From Lachnospiraceae bacterium (GTDB lineage Bacteria; Bacillota; Clostridia; Lachnospirales; Lachnospiraceae), in contig JAETOL010000008.1 of assembly GCA_021771755.1 (NCBI GenBank), positions 1-64,000 of the forward strand: 64,000 bases of DNA. Reading direction: 5' to 3'. The notes beneath the pieces were generated by a model. That model had not been told where the DNA came from, made no database searches, and was given only the letters and a program-made list of their open reading frames with translations. How positions within the stretch are numbered: the first letter of the stretch is position 1; the number at the start of each line of letters is the position of its first letter. A program made the translations under genes and the position numbers. Positions 38,382 to 49,370 of this stretch are shown here, piece after piece.

Positions 38382-38858
38382 ATGGCACTGAGAACAATAA
38401 GAACTGAGGGAGATCCTGTATTAAGAAAAGTCAGCAGACCGGTTACGGAGATGAATCAGAAGATCCGGACGCTGATTTTTGACATGCTGGACACCATGTA
38501 TGAATCTATGGGAGTAGGCCTTGCTGCTCCGCAGGTGGGGATTTTAAAAAGAGTTGTGACCATCGATGTAGGTGACGGTCCGATCGTACTGATCAATCCT
38601 GAAATCCTGGAAACTTCCGGAGAGCAGACAGGGGATGAAGGATGTCTCAGTGTCCCGGGAATGGCCGGACAGGTAACTCGACCGAATTATGTAAAAGTAA
38701 AAGCTCTGGATGAAAACATGGAAGAAGTGATCTATGAAGGGACAGAACTGCTTGCAAGAGCTTTCTGCCATGAAATCGACCATCTGGATGGAAAAATGTA
38801 TACAGATTTGGTGGAGGGAGAACTTCATAGAACTGTATATGATGATGACGAGGTGTGA
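38382..38858 (+). CDS. def: Peptide deformylase
   Basis: GVGLAAPQVG, EGCLSVPG, FCHEIDHLDG. Confidence 0.95.
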   Translation: MALRTIRTEGDPVLRKVSRPVTEMNQKIRTLIFDMLDTMYESMGVGLAAPQVGILKRVVTIDVGDGPIVLINPEILETSGEQTGDEGCLSVPGMAGQVTRPNYVKVKALDENMEEVIYEGTELLARAFCHEIDHLDGKMYTDLVEGELHRTVYDDDEV

Positions 38859-38863
38859 GAAGA

Positions 38864-39811
38864 ATGAAGATTGTTTATATGGGAACGCCGGACTTTGCAG
38901 TTCCGGCTCTTGCAGCGCTGGCAGAATCAGGATATGAGGTGGCTGGTGTAGTAACGCAGCCGGATAAACCGAAAGGAAGAAGCAAAACTCTTGTTCCTAC
39001 ACCGGTAAAAGAAGAGGCACTGAAACATGGGATTCCGGTCTATCAGCCAAAAAAAGTACGAGAACCGGAATTTGTGGAGACACTAAAGGAAATTGGACCG
39101 GATATTATTATTGTGGCAGCTTTCGGCCAGATCATTCCAAAGGAAATTCTGGATATGCCGGAATTTGGCTGTATCAATATTCATGCGTCCCTCCTTCCGA
39201 AATACAGAGGTGCAGCACCGATTCAGCAGGCTGTGATCAATGGAGACAAGGAAGCGGGAGTTACCATTATGAAAATGGGAATCGGACTGGATACAGGAGA
39301 TATGATTTCTCAGGCATCTGTTCCGCTGGCAGAAGATGAGACAGGAGGAAGCCTCTTTGACAGACTTGCAGATCTGGGAGCAGATCTCCTTGTAAAAACA
39401 CTTCCGTCTATTTTTGACCGGACAGCAGTCTATGAACCGCAGCCAGAGGAAAGCCCTACACCATATGTCGGAATGATTACGAAACAGATGGGACTTCTTG
39501 ATTTTCATAAAGATGCAGAAGAACTGGAACGTCTTATAAGAGGTATGGATCCATGGCCAAGTGCATATACTTTCCTTAATGGGAAATCTTTAAAGGTGTG
39601 GAAAGCAGCCGTAGAGCAGAAGGTTTCCGGATCAGAAGAGCCGGGAACAATTGTGAACACAGATAAGGAAGGCATCCATGTTGCATGCGGACAGGACAGA
39701 CTTGTGCTGAAAGAAATCCAGCTGGAAGGAAAAAAACGTATGGATGCAGCAGCTTTTCTTCGTGGATATCCGATAGAAACAGGAACAATGCTGAAAGATC
39801 ATAAGGAGTGA
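38864..39811 (+). CDS. fmt: Methionyl-tRNA formyltransferase
   Basis: IVYMGTPDFAVPALAAL, INIHASLLPKYRGAAPIQ. Confidence 0.96.
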   Translation: MKIVYMGTPDFAVPALAALAESGYEVAGVVTQPDKPKGRSKTLVPTPVKEEALKHGIPVYQPKKVREPEFVETLKEIGPDIIIVAAFGQIIPKEILDMPEFGCINIHASLLPKYRGAAPIQQAVINGDKEAGVTIMKMGIGLDTGDMISQASVPLAEDETGGSLFDRLADLGADLLVKTLPSIFDRTAVYEPQPEESPTPYVGMITKQMGLLDFHKDAEELERLIRGMDPWPSAYTFLNGKSLKVWKAAVEQKVSGSEEPGTIVNTDKEGIHVACGQDRLVLKEIQLEGKKRMDAAAFLRGYPIETGTMLKDHKE

Positions 39812-39815
39812 CAGA

Positions 39816-40526
39816 ATGTACAGATACGGTTATGGATTTTATGGTTTTGACAGAACATATATATTGCTGATTTTGGGCATGATTCTTTCTCTGGCAGCTT
39901 CTGCAAAGCTTAAGAGTACATTTGCAAAATACAGAACGATCAGAAGTGCCTCCGGTCTTACCGGAGAACAGGCTGCCAGGAGGATACTTCAGGCGGCCGG
40001 GATTACGGATGTCCAGATCCGGGCAGTTCGCGGAAGTCTTACAGATCATTATGACCCAAGGACAAAAACAGTAAATCTTTCACAGGATATTTATGGACAG
40101 ACTTCGCTGGCAGCAGTTGGAGTCGCGGCTCATGAATGTGGACATGCCATTCAGCATGCCATCCATTATGCGCCTCTGGAGATCAGAAGCGCTATTGTGC
40201 CGGCAGCAAATCTGGGAAGCACTCTTGCATGGCCGATCTTTTTTCTGGGACTGGTTATGAGCGCAAGACCTTTGATCACAGCTGGAATTGTTCTTTTTTC
40301 TTTGGCGGTGCTGTTCCAGCTGGTAACGCTCCCTGTGGAGATCAATGCTTCATCCAGAGCTCTTCATATGCTGGAAGCCACAGGAATTCTGGGAGAGAAT
40401 GAAAACAAAGGAGCGAGAAAGGTTTTGACAGCGGCAGCGATGACGTATGTAGCAGCGCTTGCCGGATCTATTCTGCAGCTTCTGAGACTTTTGATACTTG
40501 CAGGAGGAAGAAGAAACGATGACTAG
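39816..40526 (+). CDS. Membrane zinc metallopeptidase (YugP-like)
   Basis: AAHECGHAIQHA zinc motif with TM segments; between fmt and rsmB. Confidence 0.88.
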   Translation: MYRYGYGFYGFDRTYILLILGMILSLAASAKLKSTFAKYRTIRSASGLTGEQAARRILQAAGITDVQIRAVRGSLTDHYDPRTKTVNLSQDIYGQTSLAAVGVAAHECGHAIQHAIHYAPLEIRSAIVPAANLGSTLAWPIFFLGLVMSARPLITAGIVLFSLAVLFQLVTLPVEINASSRALHMLEATGILGENENKGARKVLTAAAMTYVAALAGSILQLLRLLILAGGRRNDD

Positions 40527-41871
40527 CGGTATCAACACAAGAGAAATGATTCTGGAGATACTTCTCCAGATCAACGAAGAAGGAGAGCACAGCCATATTG
40601 CTGTTCGGAATGCCTTGTCAAAATATCAGTTTCTGCCAAAGCAGGAACGCGCTTTTGTCACAAGAGTATGTGAAGGCACTTTGGAATACCGGATTTATAT
40701 TGATTATATGATCGATTCTTTTTCGAAGATTTCTGTGGATAAGATGAAACCACCTATCCGTGAAATCCTCAGAAGCGCGGTATACCAGATGAAATTTATG
40801 GATCGTGTGCCGGACAGCGCAGTATGCAATGAGGCAGTGAAACTGGCCCAAAAGAAGGGCTTTTATAATCTGAAACCTTTTGTGAACGGCGTACTGAGAG
40901 CAATTGCCAGAAATAAGGATCAGCTGGAACTTCCATCCCGGGAAACAAATCTGGTGAGACATCTTTCTGTGAGATATTCTATGCCGGAACCTTTGATTTT
41001 GCGATGGATGGAGGTATATGGAGAAGAAGTTACAGAAAAAATCCTCCAGGATTTTCTGGAGGAAAAACCATTGACCGTTCGCTGCCGTACATATTTGAAT
41101 TCGGTAGAAGATATTTGTGAGAGCCTTCGTTCTCAGGGTGTGAAAGTAGAAGATGCTCCTTATCTTCCTTATGCAAAAAAAATATCAGGATTTAATCACA
41201 TTCTGGCGTTGGATGCTTTTATCCAGGGAAAGATTACTGTTCAGGATGTAAGCTCCATGCTGGTGGCTGAAGTTGCAGCTCCTTCCAGAGGCGATTATGT
41301 GATCGATCTCTGTGCGGCACCAGGAGGAAAAAGCCTTCATATCGGTGATAAAATGGAGGGCTTTGGAACAGTGGATGCTCGTGATGTCAGTCAGTATAAG
41401 GTGGGACTTATTGAAGAAAACATCCACAGGACTGGTTCCATTAATGTGCAGGCCCGGGTGAAGGACGCGACGATTTTTGATGTGGATTCCGAATGTCAGG
41501 CGGATATTGTTCTGGCAGATGTGCCCTGTTCCGGTTATGGCGTGATAGGAAAGAAGCCAGAGATCAAATACAGATCCACATCTCAGAAACAGGAAGAGCT
41601 GGTGATCCTTCAGAGAAATATTTTGGATAAGGCAGCAGAATATGTGAAACCAAGGGGTGTGCTGATCTTCAGTACCTGTACGATCGCGAGGGAAGAAAAC
41701 GAAGAAAATATGATGTGGTTTATGAATAATCATCCCTTTAAACTGGAAAGCATTGATCCATATATTCCGGAGGAACTGAGATCAGAAACGACCGCTCTGG
41801 GATACCTGCAGCTCTTGCCGGGTGTACATGGAACAGATGGATTTTTTATTGCAAGATTCAGAAGGAAGTAA
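40519..41871 (+). CDS. rsmB: 16S rRNA (cytosine967-C5)-methyltransferase
   Basis: NusB-like N-terminus; DLCAAPGGKSLHIG; ADVPCSGYGVIGKKPEIKY. Confidence 0.94.
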   Translation: MTSGINTREMILEILLQINEEGEHSHIAVRNALSKYQFLPKQERAFVTRVCEGTLEYRIYIDYMIDSFSKISVDKMKPPIREILRSAVYQMKFMDRVPDSAVCNEAVKLAQKKGFYNLKPFVNGVLRAIARNKDQLELPSRETNLVRHLSVRYSMPEPLILRWMEVYGEEVTEKILQDFLEEKPLTVRCRTYLNSVEDICESLRSQGVKVEDAPYLPYAKKISGFNHILALDAFIQGKITVQDVSSMLVAEVAAPSRGDYVIDLCAAPGGKSLHIGDKMEGFGTVDARDVSQYKVGLIEENIHRTGSINVQARVKDATIFDVDSECQADIVLADVPCSGYGVIGKKPEIKYRSTSQKQEELVILQRNILDKAAEYVKPRGVLIFSTCTIAREENEENMMWFMNNHPFKLESIDPYIPEELRSETTALGYLQLLPGVHGTDGFFIARFRRK

Positions 41872-41875
41872 ACAG

Positions 41876-42916
41876 ATGACAGATATCAAATCAATGACCA
41901 TAGATGAGCTGAAAGAACTTATGACAGAGCTGGGAGAAAAGCCTTTTCGAGCAAAGCAGATTTACAGCTGGCTCCATGAACATCTGGCCGTTTCCTGGGA
42001 TGAGATGTCAAATCTTCCCAAGGGACTGAAAGAGAAGCTGGCTGATTATCCCATCACCGCCCTGGAAACAGTGGATGTTCAGATCTCTAAAATAGACGGC
42101 ACCAGAAAGTACCTGTTTCAGCTCAGCGATGGCAATATGATAGAAAGTGTACTTATGAAATACAAACATGGAAATTCTGTGTGTATTTCTTCTCAGGCAG
42201 GATGCCGTATGGGCTGCAGGTTTTGTGCTTCTACCATAGGCGGACTTGCCAGAAATCTTCTGCCCTCTGAGATGCTGGACCAGATATATCGGATCCAGGC
42301 CTCCACAGGGGAGAGGGTTTCTAATGTAGTTGTTATGGGTTCCGGAGAACCTTTGGATAATTATGACAATCTTTTGAGATTTATTCATATCCTTACGGAA
42401 GAGGGAGGAATCCACATCAGTCAGAGAAACCTGACGGTTTCTACCTGTGGACTGGTTCCAAAACTGTATGAGCTTGCAGAGGAAAAATTTCAGATGACAC
42501 TGGCAGTATCCCTTCATGCGCCCAATGATGAAAAACGCCGGGAACTGATGCCCATTGCAAATAAATACAGTATGGATGAACTGCTGGAAGCATGCAGGAA
42601 TTATTTTGAAAAAACAGGACGCAGGATCACGTTTGAATATAGTCTGGTAGCCGGTGTAAACGACAGTCCGGAAAATGCCCGGGAACTTGCGGCGCGGCTG
42701 AGAGGCCTGAACTGTCATGTGAATCTGATTCCGGTAAATCCGGTAAAAGAGCGTTCTTTTATACGTTCTACACGTCAGGCGGTGGAGAACTTCAAAATAA
42801 ATCTTGAAAAATGTGGAATTAATGGTACTATAAGAAGAGAAATGGGCAGCGACATAGACGGTGCCTGTGGGCAGCTAAGAAAAAGATATATGGAAAAAAC
42901 AGAAAGCGAGAAGTGA
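41876..42916 (+). CDS. rlmN: 23S rRNA (adenine2503-C2)-methyltransferase (radical SAM)
   Basis: CRMGCRFCAST; VVMGSGEPLDNYDN. Confidence 0.95.
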   Translation: MTDIKSMTIDELKELMTELGEKPFRAKQIYSWLHEHLAVSWDEMSNLPKGLKEKLADYPITALETVDVQISKIDGTRKYLFQLSDGNMIESVLMKYKHGNSVCISSQAGCRMGCRFCASTIGGLARNLLPSEMLDQIYRIQASTGERVSNVVVMGSGEPLDNYDNLLRFIHILTEEGGIHISQRNLTVSTCGLVPKLYELAEEKFQMTLAVSLHAPNDEKRRELMPIANKYSMDELLEACRNYFEKTGRRITFEYSLVAGVNDSPENARELAARLRGLNCHVNLIPVNPVKERSFIRSTRQAVENFKINLEKCGINGTIRREMGSDIDGACGQLRKRYMEKTESEK

Positions 42917-42917
42917 C

Positions 42918-43664
42918 ATGAGGGTATATTCAGCTACGGATGTGGGGCAGAAGCGGAAAATGAACCAGGATTATGTGTTCGTGTCCAAAGACCCGGTAGG
43001 AAATCTTCCCAATCTGTTTGTCGTTGCTGATGGAATGGGCGGTCATAACGCGGGAGATTTTGCATCTTCCCATGCAGTTCAGATATTAGTGAACGAGATT
43101 CGGAAAGATGCAGATTTCAACCCTGTCAAGGTGATCCGTCATGCCATAGAAACTGCCAACACGGAGATTCTGACCCGTGCGCAGGAGGAGGAAGACCTCA
43201 GAGGAATGGGAACTACCATTGTAGTAGCGACCATTGTAGGACATTATGCATATGTGGCAAATGTAGGGGACAGTCGCCTGTATCTTATCCAGGGACAGAT
43301 CCATCAGATCACAAAAGACCATTCTCTGGTACAGGAAATGGTTCAGATGGGTGAAATCAAACCAGAAGAGGCCAGAAATCATCCGGACAAAAACATCATT
43401 ACCAGAGCGCTTGGGGCAGAGAGAACAGTGGACATTGATTTCTTTGACCTGAAGCTGGAACCGGGGAGCACGATCCTGATGTGTTCAGACGGTCTTAGTA
43501 ATATGGTGGAAGACAGTAAGATCCAGGAAATCATACTGGATGGAACAAAAGAGCTGCCGCAAAAGGGGGAAATGCTTCTTGGAGAGGCAAACCGAAACGG
43601 CGGCAAGGATAATATTGCAGTAGTATTAGTAGAACCATTCACAAATGAGGTGGACAAATGTTGA
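42918..43664 (+). CDS. PP2C-family Ser/Thr protein phosphatase (Stp/PrpC)
   Basis: VADGMGGHNAGDFAS, NVGDSRLYLI, GGKDNIAVVLV; upstream of PASTA kinase. Confidence 0.94.
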   Translation: MRVYSATDVGQKRKMNQDYVFVSKDPVGNLPNLFVVADGMGGHNAGDFASSHAVQILVNEIRKDADFNPVKVIRHAIETANTEILTRAQEEEDLRGMGTTIVVATIVGHYAYVANVGDSRLYLIQGQIHQITKDHSLVQEMVQMGEIKPEEARNHPDKNIITRALGAERTVDIDFFDLKLEPGSTILMCSDGLSNMVEDSKIQEIILDGTKELPQKGEMLLGEANRNGGKDNIAVVLVEPFTNEVDKC

Positions 43665-45835
43665 AAGCAGGAATGATCATAGCAGAGCGCTATGAGGTTT
43701 TAGGGAAAATAGGCACAGGCGGCATGGCCGATGTGTACAAAGCAAAAGATCATAAACTAAACCGTTTTGTAGCGGTGAAAGTTCTGAAACCGGAATTTAG
43801 AGAAGATAAAACCTTTATCCGTAAGTTCCGAAGTGAGGCACAGGCGGCGGCCGGACTGACACATCCAAATATCGTTAATGTTTTTGATGTAGGAGACGAT
43901 GAGGGTGTTTATTACATTGTTATGGAGCTGATCGAAGGCATAACTCTGAAAGAGTATATTGCCAAAAAAGGAAAGCTTTCCATAAAAGAAGCAACCAGCA
44001 TTGCGATTCAGGTTTCTATGGGACTGGAAGCAGCACATAATCACGGGATCGTTCATCGCGATGTAAAACCGCAGAATATCATTATTTCAACAGACGGAAA
44101 AGTAAAAGTGACAGATTTTGGCATTGCCAGAGCTGCTTCATCCAATACGATCAGTTCAAATGTAATGGGATCTGTTCATTACAGTTCTCCGGAACAGGTG
44201 CGAGGCGGATACAGTGACGAAAAGTCCGATATCTATTCCCTTGGTATCACCTTGTATGAGATGGTGACAGGAAAAGTTCCTTTTGACGGTGATACAACTG
44301 TTGCCATTGCGATCAAACATCTTCAGGAGGAAATGGTTCCGCCAAGTGTTTATACAGAGAACCTGCCATATAGCCTGGAACAGATTATTTTTAAATGTAC
44401 GCAGAAGAGTGTCGGACGCAGGTATGAAAGAATGGAGGATGTGATCGCTGATCTGAAACATTCTCTTATCGATCCGCAGGGAGACTTTGTAAAACACAGC
44501 GATGTGGATACGGATGCAAAGACAGTTGTGATCTCTGATGAAGAACTGGGAGAAATCAAGCACACACAGAAGAATCGTTCTTCTCAGAGAAAACCTGAGG
44601 TGGCTCAGCTTGAAGAGGAAGAGTACGAGACAGATTATGATGACGGCGACGATGACGAAGAGTATCAGCGCCGGCGTGCAGCCTCCAGGGCAAGAAAGAA
44701 CAAAAAGCGCAGATCCCAGAGCAGGATTCTGACGATCCTTGGTTTCCTTGTAGGAGCTGTCGTGCTTGCAGCTGTGATATTCTTTGTTGTGAAAAAGACA
44801 GGCCTTTTTGACAAAAAAGAAGAAAACGGACAAGTACAGCAGGTTGAGGACAATAAGGATGCTATGGTCACAGTTCCGGATCTTGTAGGAAAGACAGAGG
44901 AAGAGGCAAAAGCACTTATGGACGGGCTTCAGATCGGTACTCAGATGGTAGGTGAAGAAGCATCCTCACAGGAAAAAGGCAGAATCTCTTCTCAGGATAT
45001 TCCGGCAGGAACTCAAGTAGAAGCTTATACTACATTAAGATATTATATCAGTAAGGGACAGGAAGAGGTTACGATCCCGTCCACAGAAGGACAGACCGCA
45101 TACGCGGTACAGAAGTCTCTGGAAGAAAAGGGACTGAGTATAAATGTACAGAAAGAATACAGTGAAGATGACGGTGAAGACAATCCGGTAGTGGATCCGG
45201 GATATGTGATCGCTATCTTCCCGGAAGAAGGCACAGTTGTGAAGGCGGGAGATACAATCACCATGACAGTCAGCCGCGGACTTGACCGTGGAGACAGTGC
45301 ACTTGTTCCGAATGTTGTAGGAAAGACAGAAGAAGAGGCTGTAACTAAGTTTGGAAAATGGATGGATATCCAGATCACAAGAGAGCAGAGTACAGATGTT
45401 CCGGAAGGTCAGGTAATTTCCCAGAGTCTGACAGCGGACGAAGCGGCAGATCCGGATGAGCCGGTAAGTCTTGTGATAAGCAGTGGAAATCAGGAGCCGG
45501 AAGCAGAGACACCTGAATCTTCACAGACAGAAGGAACTTCAAGTGCAGCCCAGCAGCAGGCGGCTGCAAATGGTGAAATATGGAAATGTACACAGAGTCT
45601 GAATACACCTCAGGGATATAACGGAGGAGTTCTCCGTCTGGAACTGATACAGGATAATGCCGGTGTATCACAGGCAACCACCGTGTCAGATGGAAAGGCG
45701 CTTACCTTCCCATACAAAGTGGATATCACAGGTGTTCCGGGAGTAGGAGAAGGAACTCTTTGTGTATATGAAATGATCAATGGCGAATATCAGCAGCTTG
45801 GTTCTTATCCTCTTACCTTCGAAAAGGCACAGTAA
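43658..45835 (+). CDS. prkC: PASTA-domain Ser/Thr protein kinase (PrkC/StkP family)
   Basis: IGTGGMADVYKAKDHKLNRFVAVKVL, HRDVKPQNI, TM segment, three PASTA repeats (VPDLVGKTEEEA etc.). Confidence 0.94.
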   Translation: MLKAGMIIAERYEVLGKIGTGGMADVYKAKDHKLNRFVAVKVLKPEFREDKTFIRKFRSEAQAAAGLTHPNIVNVFDVGDDEGVYYIVMELIEGITLKEYIAKKGKLSIKEATSIAIQVSMGLEAAHNHGIVHRDVKPQNIIISTDGKVKVTDFGIARAASSNTISSNVMGSVHYSSPEQVRGGYSDEKSDIYSLGITLYEMVTGKVPFDGDTTVAIAIKHLQEEMVPPSVYTENLPYSLEQIIFKCTQKSVGRRYERMEDVIADLKHSLIDPQGDFVKHSDVDTDAKTVVISDEELGEIKHTQKNRSSQRKPEVAQLEEEEYETDYDDGDDDEEYQRRRAASRARKNKKRRSQSRILTILGFLVGAVVLAAVIFFVVKKTGLFDKKEENGQVQQVEDNKDAMVTVPDLVGKTEEEAKALMDGLQIGTQMVGEEASSQEKGRISSQDIPAGTQVEAYTTLRYYISKGQEEVTIPSTEGQTAYAVQKSLEEKGLSINVQKEYSEDDGEDNPVVDPGYVIAIFPEEGTVVKAGDTITMTVSRGLDRGDSALVPNVVGKTEEEAVTKFGKWMDIQITREQSTDVPEGQVISQSLTADEAADPDEPVSLVISSGNQEPEAETPESSQTEGTSSAAQQQAAANGEIWKCTQSLNTPQGYNGGVLRLELIQDNAGVSQATTVSDGKALTFPYKVDITGVPGVGEGTLCVYEMINGEYQQLGSYPLTFEKAQ

Positions 45836-45838
45836 TTT

Positions 45839-46717
45839 ATGGAAGGAAAGATCATAAAAGGAATTGCCGGCTTTTACTATGTATATGGAGAAGACGGAGA
45901 AATTTATGAATGCAGAGCCAAGGGGATTTTTCGAAAGGATAATCAAAAACCGCTGGTAGGAGATAATGTAGAGATCACGGTGCTGGATCCGGAAAAAAAA
46001 GAGGGGAATCTGGTGAAGATACTTCCCAGAAAAAATTCCCTGATCCGTCCGGCAGTAGCCAATGTGGATCAGGCATTTGTGATCTTTGCCATGGATGATC
46101 CAAAACCCAATTTTATGCTGCTTGACCGTTTCCTGATCATGATGGAGCAGGCAGGAGTCCCTGCGGTGATCTGTTTTAACAAAAAAGATCTCGCAGAGGA
46201 AGAAGAAGTCAGGGAACTCTATGACACCTACAGAGGATGTGGATATCAGGTGATCCTTTCCAGCGCTCTCTACGAAGAGGGGATAGAAGAAATCCGAAAT
46301 ATCCTGAAGGGAAAGACGACAGTGGTTGCCGGTCCTTCCGGTGTAGGAAAATCATCTCTTACAAACCTTCTCCAGCAGGAGGTTCAGATGGAAACGGGAG
46401 AGATCAGCAGAAAATTAAAGCGTGGAAAACACACAACCCGACATTCGCAGGTGATTCCTGTAGGGGAACAAACATATCTTATGGATACTCCGGGATTTTC
46501 TTCTCTGTATCTTACTGATATGGAGGAACAGGAGCTGAAAGACTATTTTCCGGAATTTCGGAACTATGAAGACCAGTGCAGGTTTCAGGGATGCAGACAC
46601 ATTCATGAACCGGAATGCTGTGTAAAGGAAGCTCTTGAAGCCGGTGAGATCAGCAGATTAAGATATGAAGATTACTTAAGTTTATATGAAGAATTGAAAG
46701 AGAAAAGGAGATATTGA
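45839..46717 (+). CDS. rsgA: Ribosome small subunit-dependent GTPase A
   Basis: GPSGVGKSSLTNLL, HTTRHSQ, DTPGFSSL, C-terminal zinc region. Confidence 0.96.
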   Translation: MEGKIIKGIAGFYYVYGEDGEIYECRAKGIFRKDNQKPLVGDNVEITVLDPEKKEGNLVKILPRKNSLIRPAVANVDQAFVIFAMDDPKPNFMLLDRFLIMMEQAGVPAVICFNKKDLAEEEEVRELYDTYRGCGYQVILSSALYEEGIEEIRNILKGKTTVVAGPSGVGKSSLTNLLQQEVQMETGEISRKLKRGKHTTRHSQVIPVGEQTYLMDTPGFSSLYLTDMEEQELKDYFPEFRNYEDQCRFQGCRHIHEPECCVKEALEAGEISRLRYEDYLSLYEELKEKRRY

Positions 46718-46721
46718 TCAC

Positions 46722-47396
46722 ATGGACTATCATTTGTGTCCCTCGATTTTGTCAGCAGATTTTAATCGGCTGGGTCAGCAGATACAGATTTTGGAGAAAG
46801 AAGGAGTAAAATGGCTCCATATTGATGTAATGGATGGAGATTTTGTTCCCAGCATTTCATTTGGAATGCCGGTGATCCGTTCAATAAGAAAAGAATCCAA
46901 TATGTTTTTTGATGTACATCTTATGGTGTCAGCGCCGGAACGTTATATTCAGGATTTTGTGGATTGCGGTGCAGATTCTATCACAGTGCATGCAGAAGCC
47001 TGTGAAGATCTGGAACGTGCTATTGAACTGATTCGTGATGCAGGCGTTAAGGTTGGAGTTTCTATTAAACCGGCTACCCCGGTTAATGACATCAGCCATC
47101 TTCTCAGTGACGTTGATATGGTATTGATCATGACAGTCCAGCCTGGATTTGGAGGACAGAAGTATATTGACGACTGTACAGAAAAAATCTGTGAGATCCG
47201 TGAACTGATCGAAAAAGAAAATCTGGATGTAGATGTTCAGGTGGACGGCGGAATCAATGATGAGACAATGGAGACGGTTATGAAGGCCGGGGCAAATCTT
47301 CTGGTTGCAGGTTCCTATGTGTTCAACGGAGATCTCAAATCTAATGTGCGCAGCATTAAAAAGAGAATGGAGCATATTAAAGAGGATATCGAATGA
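46722..47396 (+). CDS. rpe: Ribulose-phosphate 3-epimerase
   Basis: CPSILSADFNRLG, HIDVMDGDFVPSISFG, VQPGFGGQKY, VDGGINDET. Confidence 0.97.
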   Translation: MDYHLCPSILSADFNRLGQQIQILEKEGVKWLHIDVMDGDFVPSISFGMPVIRSIRKESNMFFDVHLMVSAPERYIQDFVDCGADSITVHAEACEDLERAIELIRDAGVKVGVSIKPATPVNDISHLLSDVDMVLIMTVQPGFGGQKYIDDCTEKICEIRELIEKENLDVDVQVDGGINDETMETVMKAGANLLVAGSYVFNGDLKSNVRSIKKRMEHIKEDIE

Positions 47397-48061
47397 AGCA
47401 TATAAAAAATGCAGTCATTGTAAGCGGGGGCAATATCGATGTAGATTTTGCCCTCGATTTTTTGAAAAAAATAAAAAGAAAAGAGCCTTTTATGATCGCA
47501 GCGGACAGAGGACTGGAGTTTTTTGAAAAGACAGGTCTTGTTCCGGATGCAGCGGTGGGAGATTTTGACAGCCTTTCCATAGAAGGACAGAAGTTTTTGG
47601 ATACACTGAAAAATACAGAAATCCTAAGACTGAAACCGGAGAAAGATGATTCGGATACACAGTCTGCTGCCTGTTTTGCCATGGACAGAGGGGCAGAAAG
47701 TATTTTTATCCTGGGGGCAACAGGGAAACGCATTGATCATCTGCTTGCAAATTTTGGTCTTCTGGTATTGGGAGCAGAAAAAGGAGCAGAGATCATTCTT
47801 GTAGACCCCTGGAATTATATGAAACTGATCAGAAGCGGAACAATTCTGAAAAAATCAGAGCAGTTTGGCAAATATGTATCGTTCTTTTCTCTGGATGGAG
47901 ATGTGCCTGGACTGACACTGAAAGGATTCAAGTATCCTCTCAATCGTCATTATCTGACTGCATCGGACAGTGGTCTTACGGTCAGCAATGAAATCGTGGA
48001 AGAAGAAGCCAGCATAGAATTTGATAAAGGAATCCTTTTAATGCTTATGACAAAAGACTGA
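47393..48061 (+). CDS. thiN: Thiamine diphosphokinase
   Basis: IAADRGLEFFEKTGLVPDAAVGDFDS, KPEKDDSDTQSA, GATGKRIDHLLANF. Confidence 0.94.
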   Translation: MKHIKNAVIVSGGNIDVDFALDFLKKIKRKEPFMIAADRGLEFFEKTGLVPDAAVGDFDSLSIEGQKFLDTLKNTEILRLKPEKDDSDTQSAACFAMDRGAESIFILGATGKRIDHLLANFGLLVLGAEKGAEIILVDPWNYMKLIRSGTILKKSEQFGKYVSFFSLDGDVPGLTLKGFKYPLNRHYLTASDSGLTVSNEIVEEEASIEFDKGILLMLMTKD

Positions 48062-48090
48062 CAGACAGGTTATAAATTAAAAACTGAATA

Positions 48091-48119
48091 TTCACAAAGA
48101 GAAAATGCTATGGTACAAT
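48091..48119 (+). promoter_or_regulatory. Candidate promoter of ychF
   Basis: TTCACA - 17 nt - TACAAT. Confidence 0.45.
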
Positions 48120-48259
48120 ATAAGATACTGTATCAGAGCTTTTTTGAAAGAAATACTGATGTGCAGCCGGTGAAAAATATGGAAATCAGTATCGATTTGC
48201 AGCACAAGCCGGATTAAGAAAAGATGAAAGCACAGGATTTATAGGAGGAAATAGAAAAA

Positions 48260-49357
48260 ATGAAATTAGGTATCGTAGGTCTGCCGAATGTGGGTAAGAG
48301 TACACTTTTTAATTCTTTGACAAAGGCAGGAGCAGAGTCTGCAAACTATCCTTTCTGTACGATTGACCCTAACGTGGGAATCGTTACAGTACCAGATGAG
48401 AGACTGAAGCTTCTGGGAGATTTTTATCATTCAAAAAAAGTGACTCCGGCAGTGATTGAGTTTGTAGATATTGCAGGTCTTGTAAAGGGAGCCTCTAAGG
48501 GAGAGGGTCTGGGAAACCAGTTCCTTGCCAATATCCGTGAGGTGGATGCAATCGTTCATGTGGTTCGTTGCTTTGAGGACCCGAATGTGATCCATGTAGA
48601 TGGAAGCATCGATCCTCTTCGCGATATTGAAACCATCAACCTGGAACTTGCATTTTCCGATCTGGAGATTCTGGAGAGAAGGATCGCCAAGGTGACAAAG
48701 ACTGCCAGAATGGATAAAGAGGCTGCAAAAGAGCTGGATTTCCTTCAGAAAGTAAAAGCGCACCTAGAAGATGGAAAAATGGCTATCACTATGGAGATGG
48801 AAAATGAGGATGAGGAAGCCTGGATGGGAAGCTATAATCTCCTTACCTGGAAACCGGTGATCTATGCTGCGAATGTGGCAGAAGACGAACTGGCAGATGA
48901 TGCTGCATCGAATCCTCATGTACAGGCAGTGAAAGAGTATGCCAGCCAGCAGAAAAGCGAGGTCTTTGTGATCTGCGCAGAGATTGAAGAAGAAATCTCA
49001 CAGCTGGATGAAGATGAGAAAAAAATGTTCCTGGAGGATCTGGGACTGAATGAATCCGGTCTTGAGAAGCTGGTACGTGCAAGCTATCGTCTTCTTGGGC
49101 TCATGAGCTTCCTTACATCTGGAGAAGATGAGACAAGAGCATGGACCATTAAAATTGGGACAAAAGCTCCTCAGGCTGCAGGAAAGATCCATACAGATTT
49201 TGAACGTGGATTTATCAAGGCTGAAGTTGTAAATTATAAAGATCTTCTGGACTGTGGTTCCTATGCAGGAGCCAGAGAAAAAGGTCTTGTACGAATGGAA
49301 GGTAAGGAATATGTGGTTCAGGATGGCGATGTGATCCTGTTCCGTTTCAATGTATGA
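48260..49357 (+). CDS. ychF: Redox-regulated ATPase YchF (OBG family)
   Basis: [42 protein letters not shown]. Confidence 0.97.
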   Translation: MKLGIVGLPNVGKSTLFNSLTKAGAESANYPFCTIDPNVGIVTVPDERLKLLGDFYHSKKVTPAVIEFVDIAGLVKGASKGEGLGNQFLANIREVDAIVHVVRCFEDPNVIHVDGSIDPLRDIETINLELAFSDLEILERRIAKVTKTARMDKEAAKELDFLQKVKAHLEDGKMAITMEMENEDEEAWMGSYNLLTWKPVIYAANVAEDELADDAASNPHVQAVKEYASQQKSEVFVICAEIEEEISQLDEDEKKMFLEDLGLNESGLEKLVRASYRLLGLMSFLTSGEDETRAWTIKIGTKAPQAAGKIHTDFERGFIKAEVVNYKDLLDCGSYAGAREKGLVRMEGKEYVVQDGDVILFRFNV

Positions 49358-49370
49358 TAAAGGTGTTTTT

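Noticed and set aside
48110-48217. Small ORF MVQYKILYQSFFERNTDVQPVKNMEISIDLQHKPD before ychF
   Set aside because: Its start overlaps a TTCACA-17-TACAAT promoter candidate and no good SD is present; more likely the ychF 5' UTR
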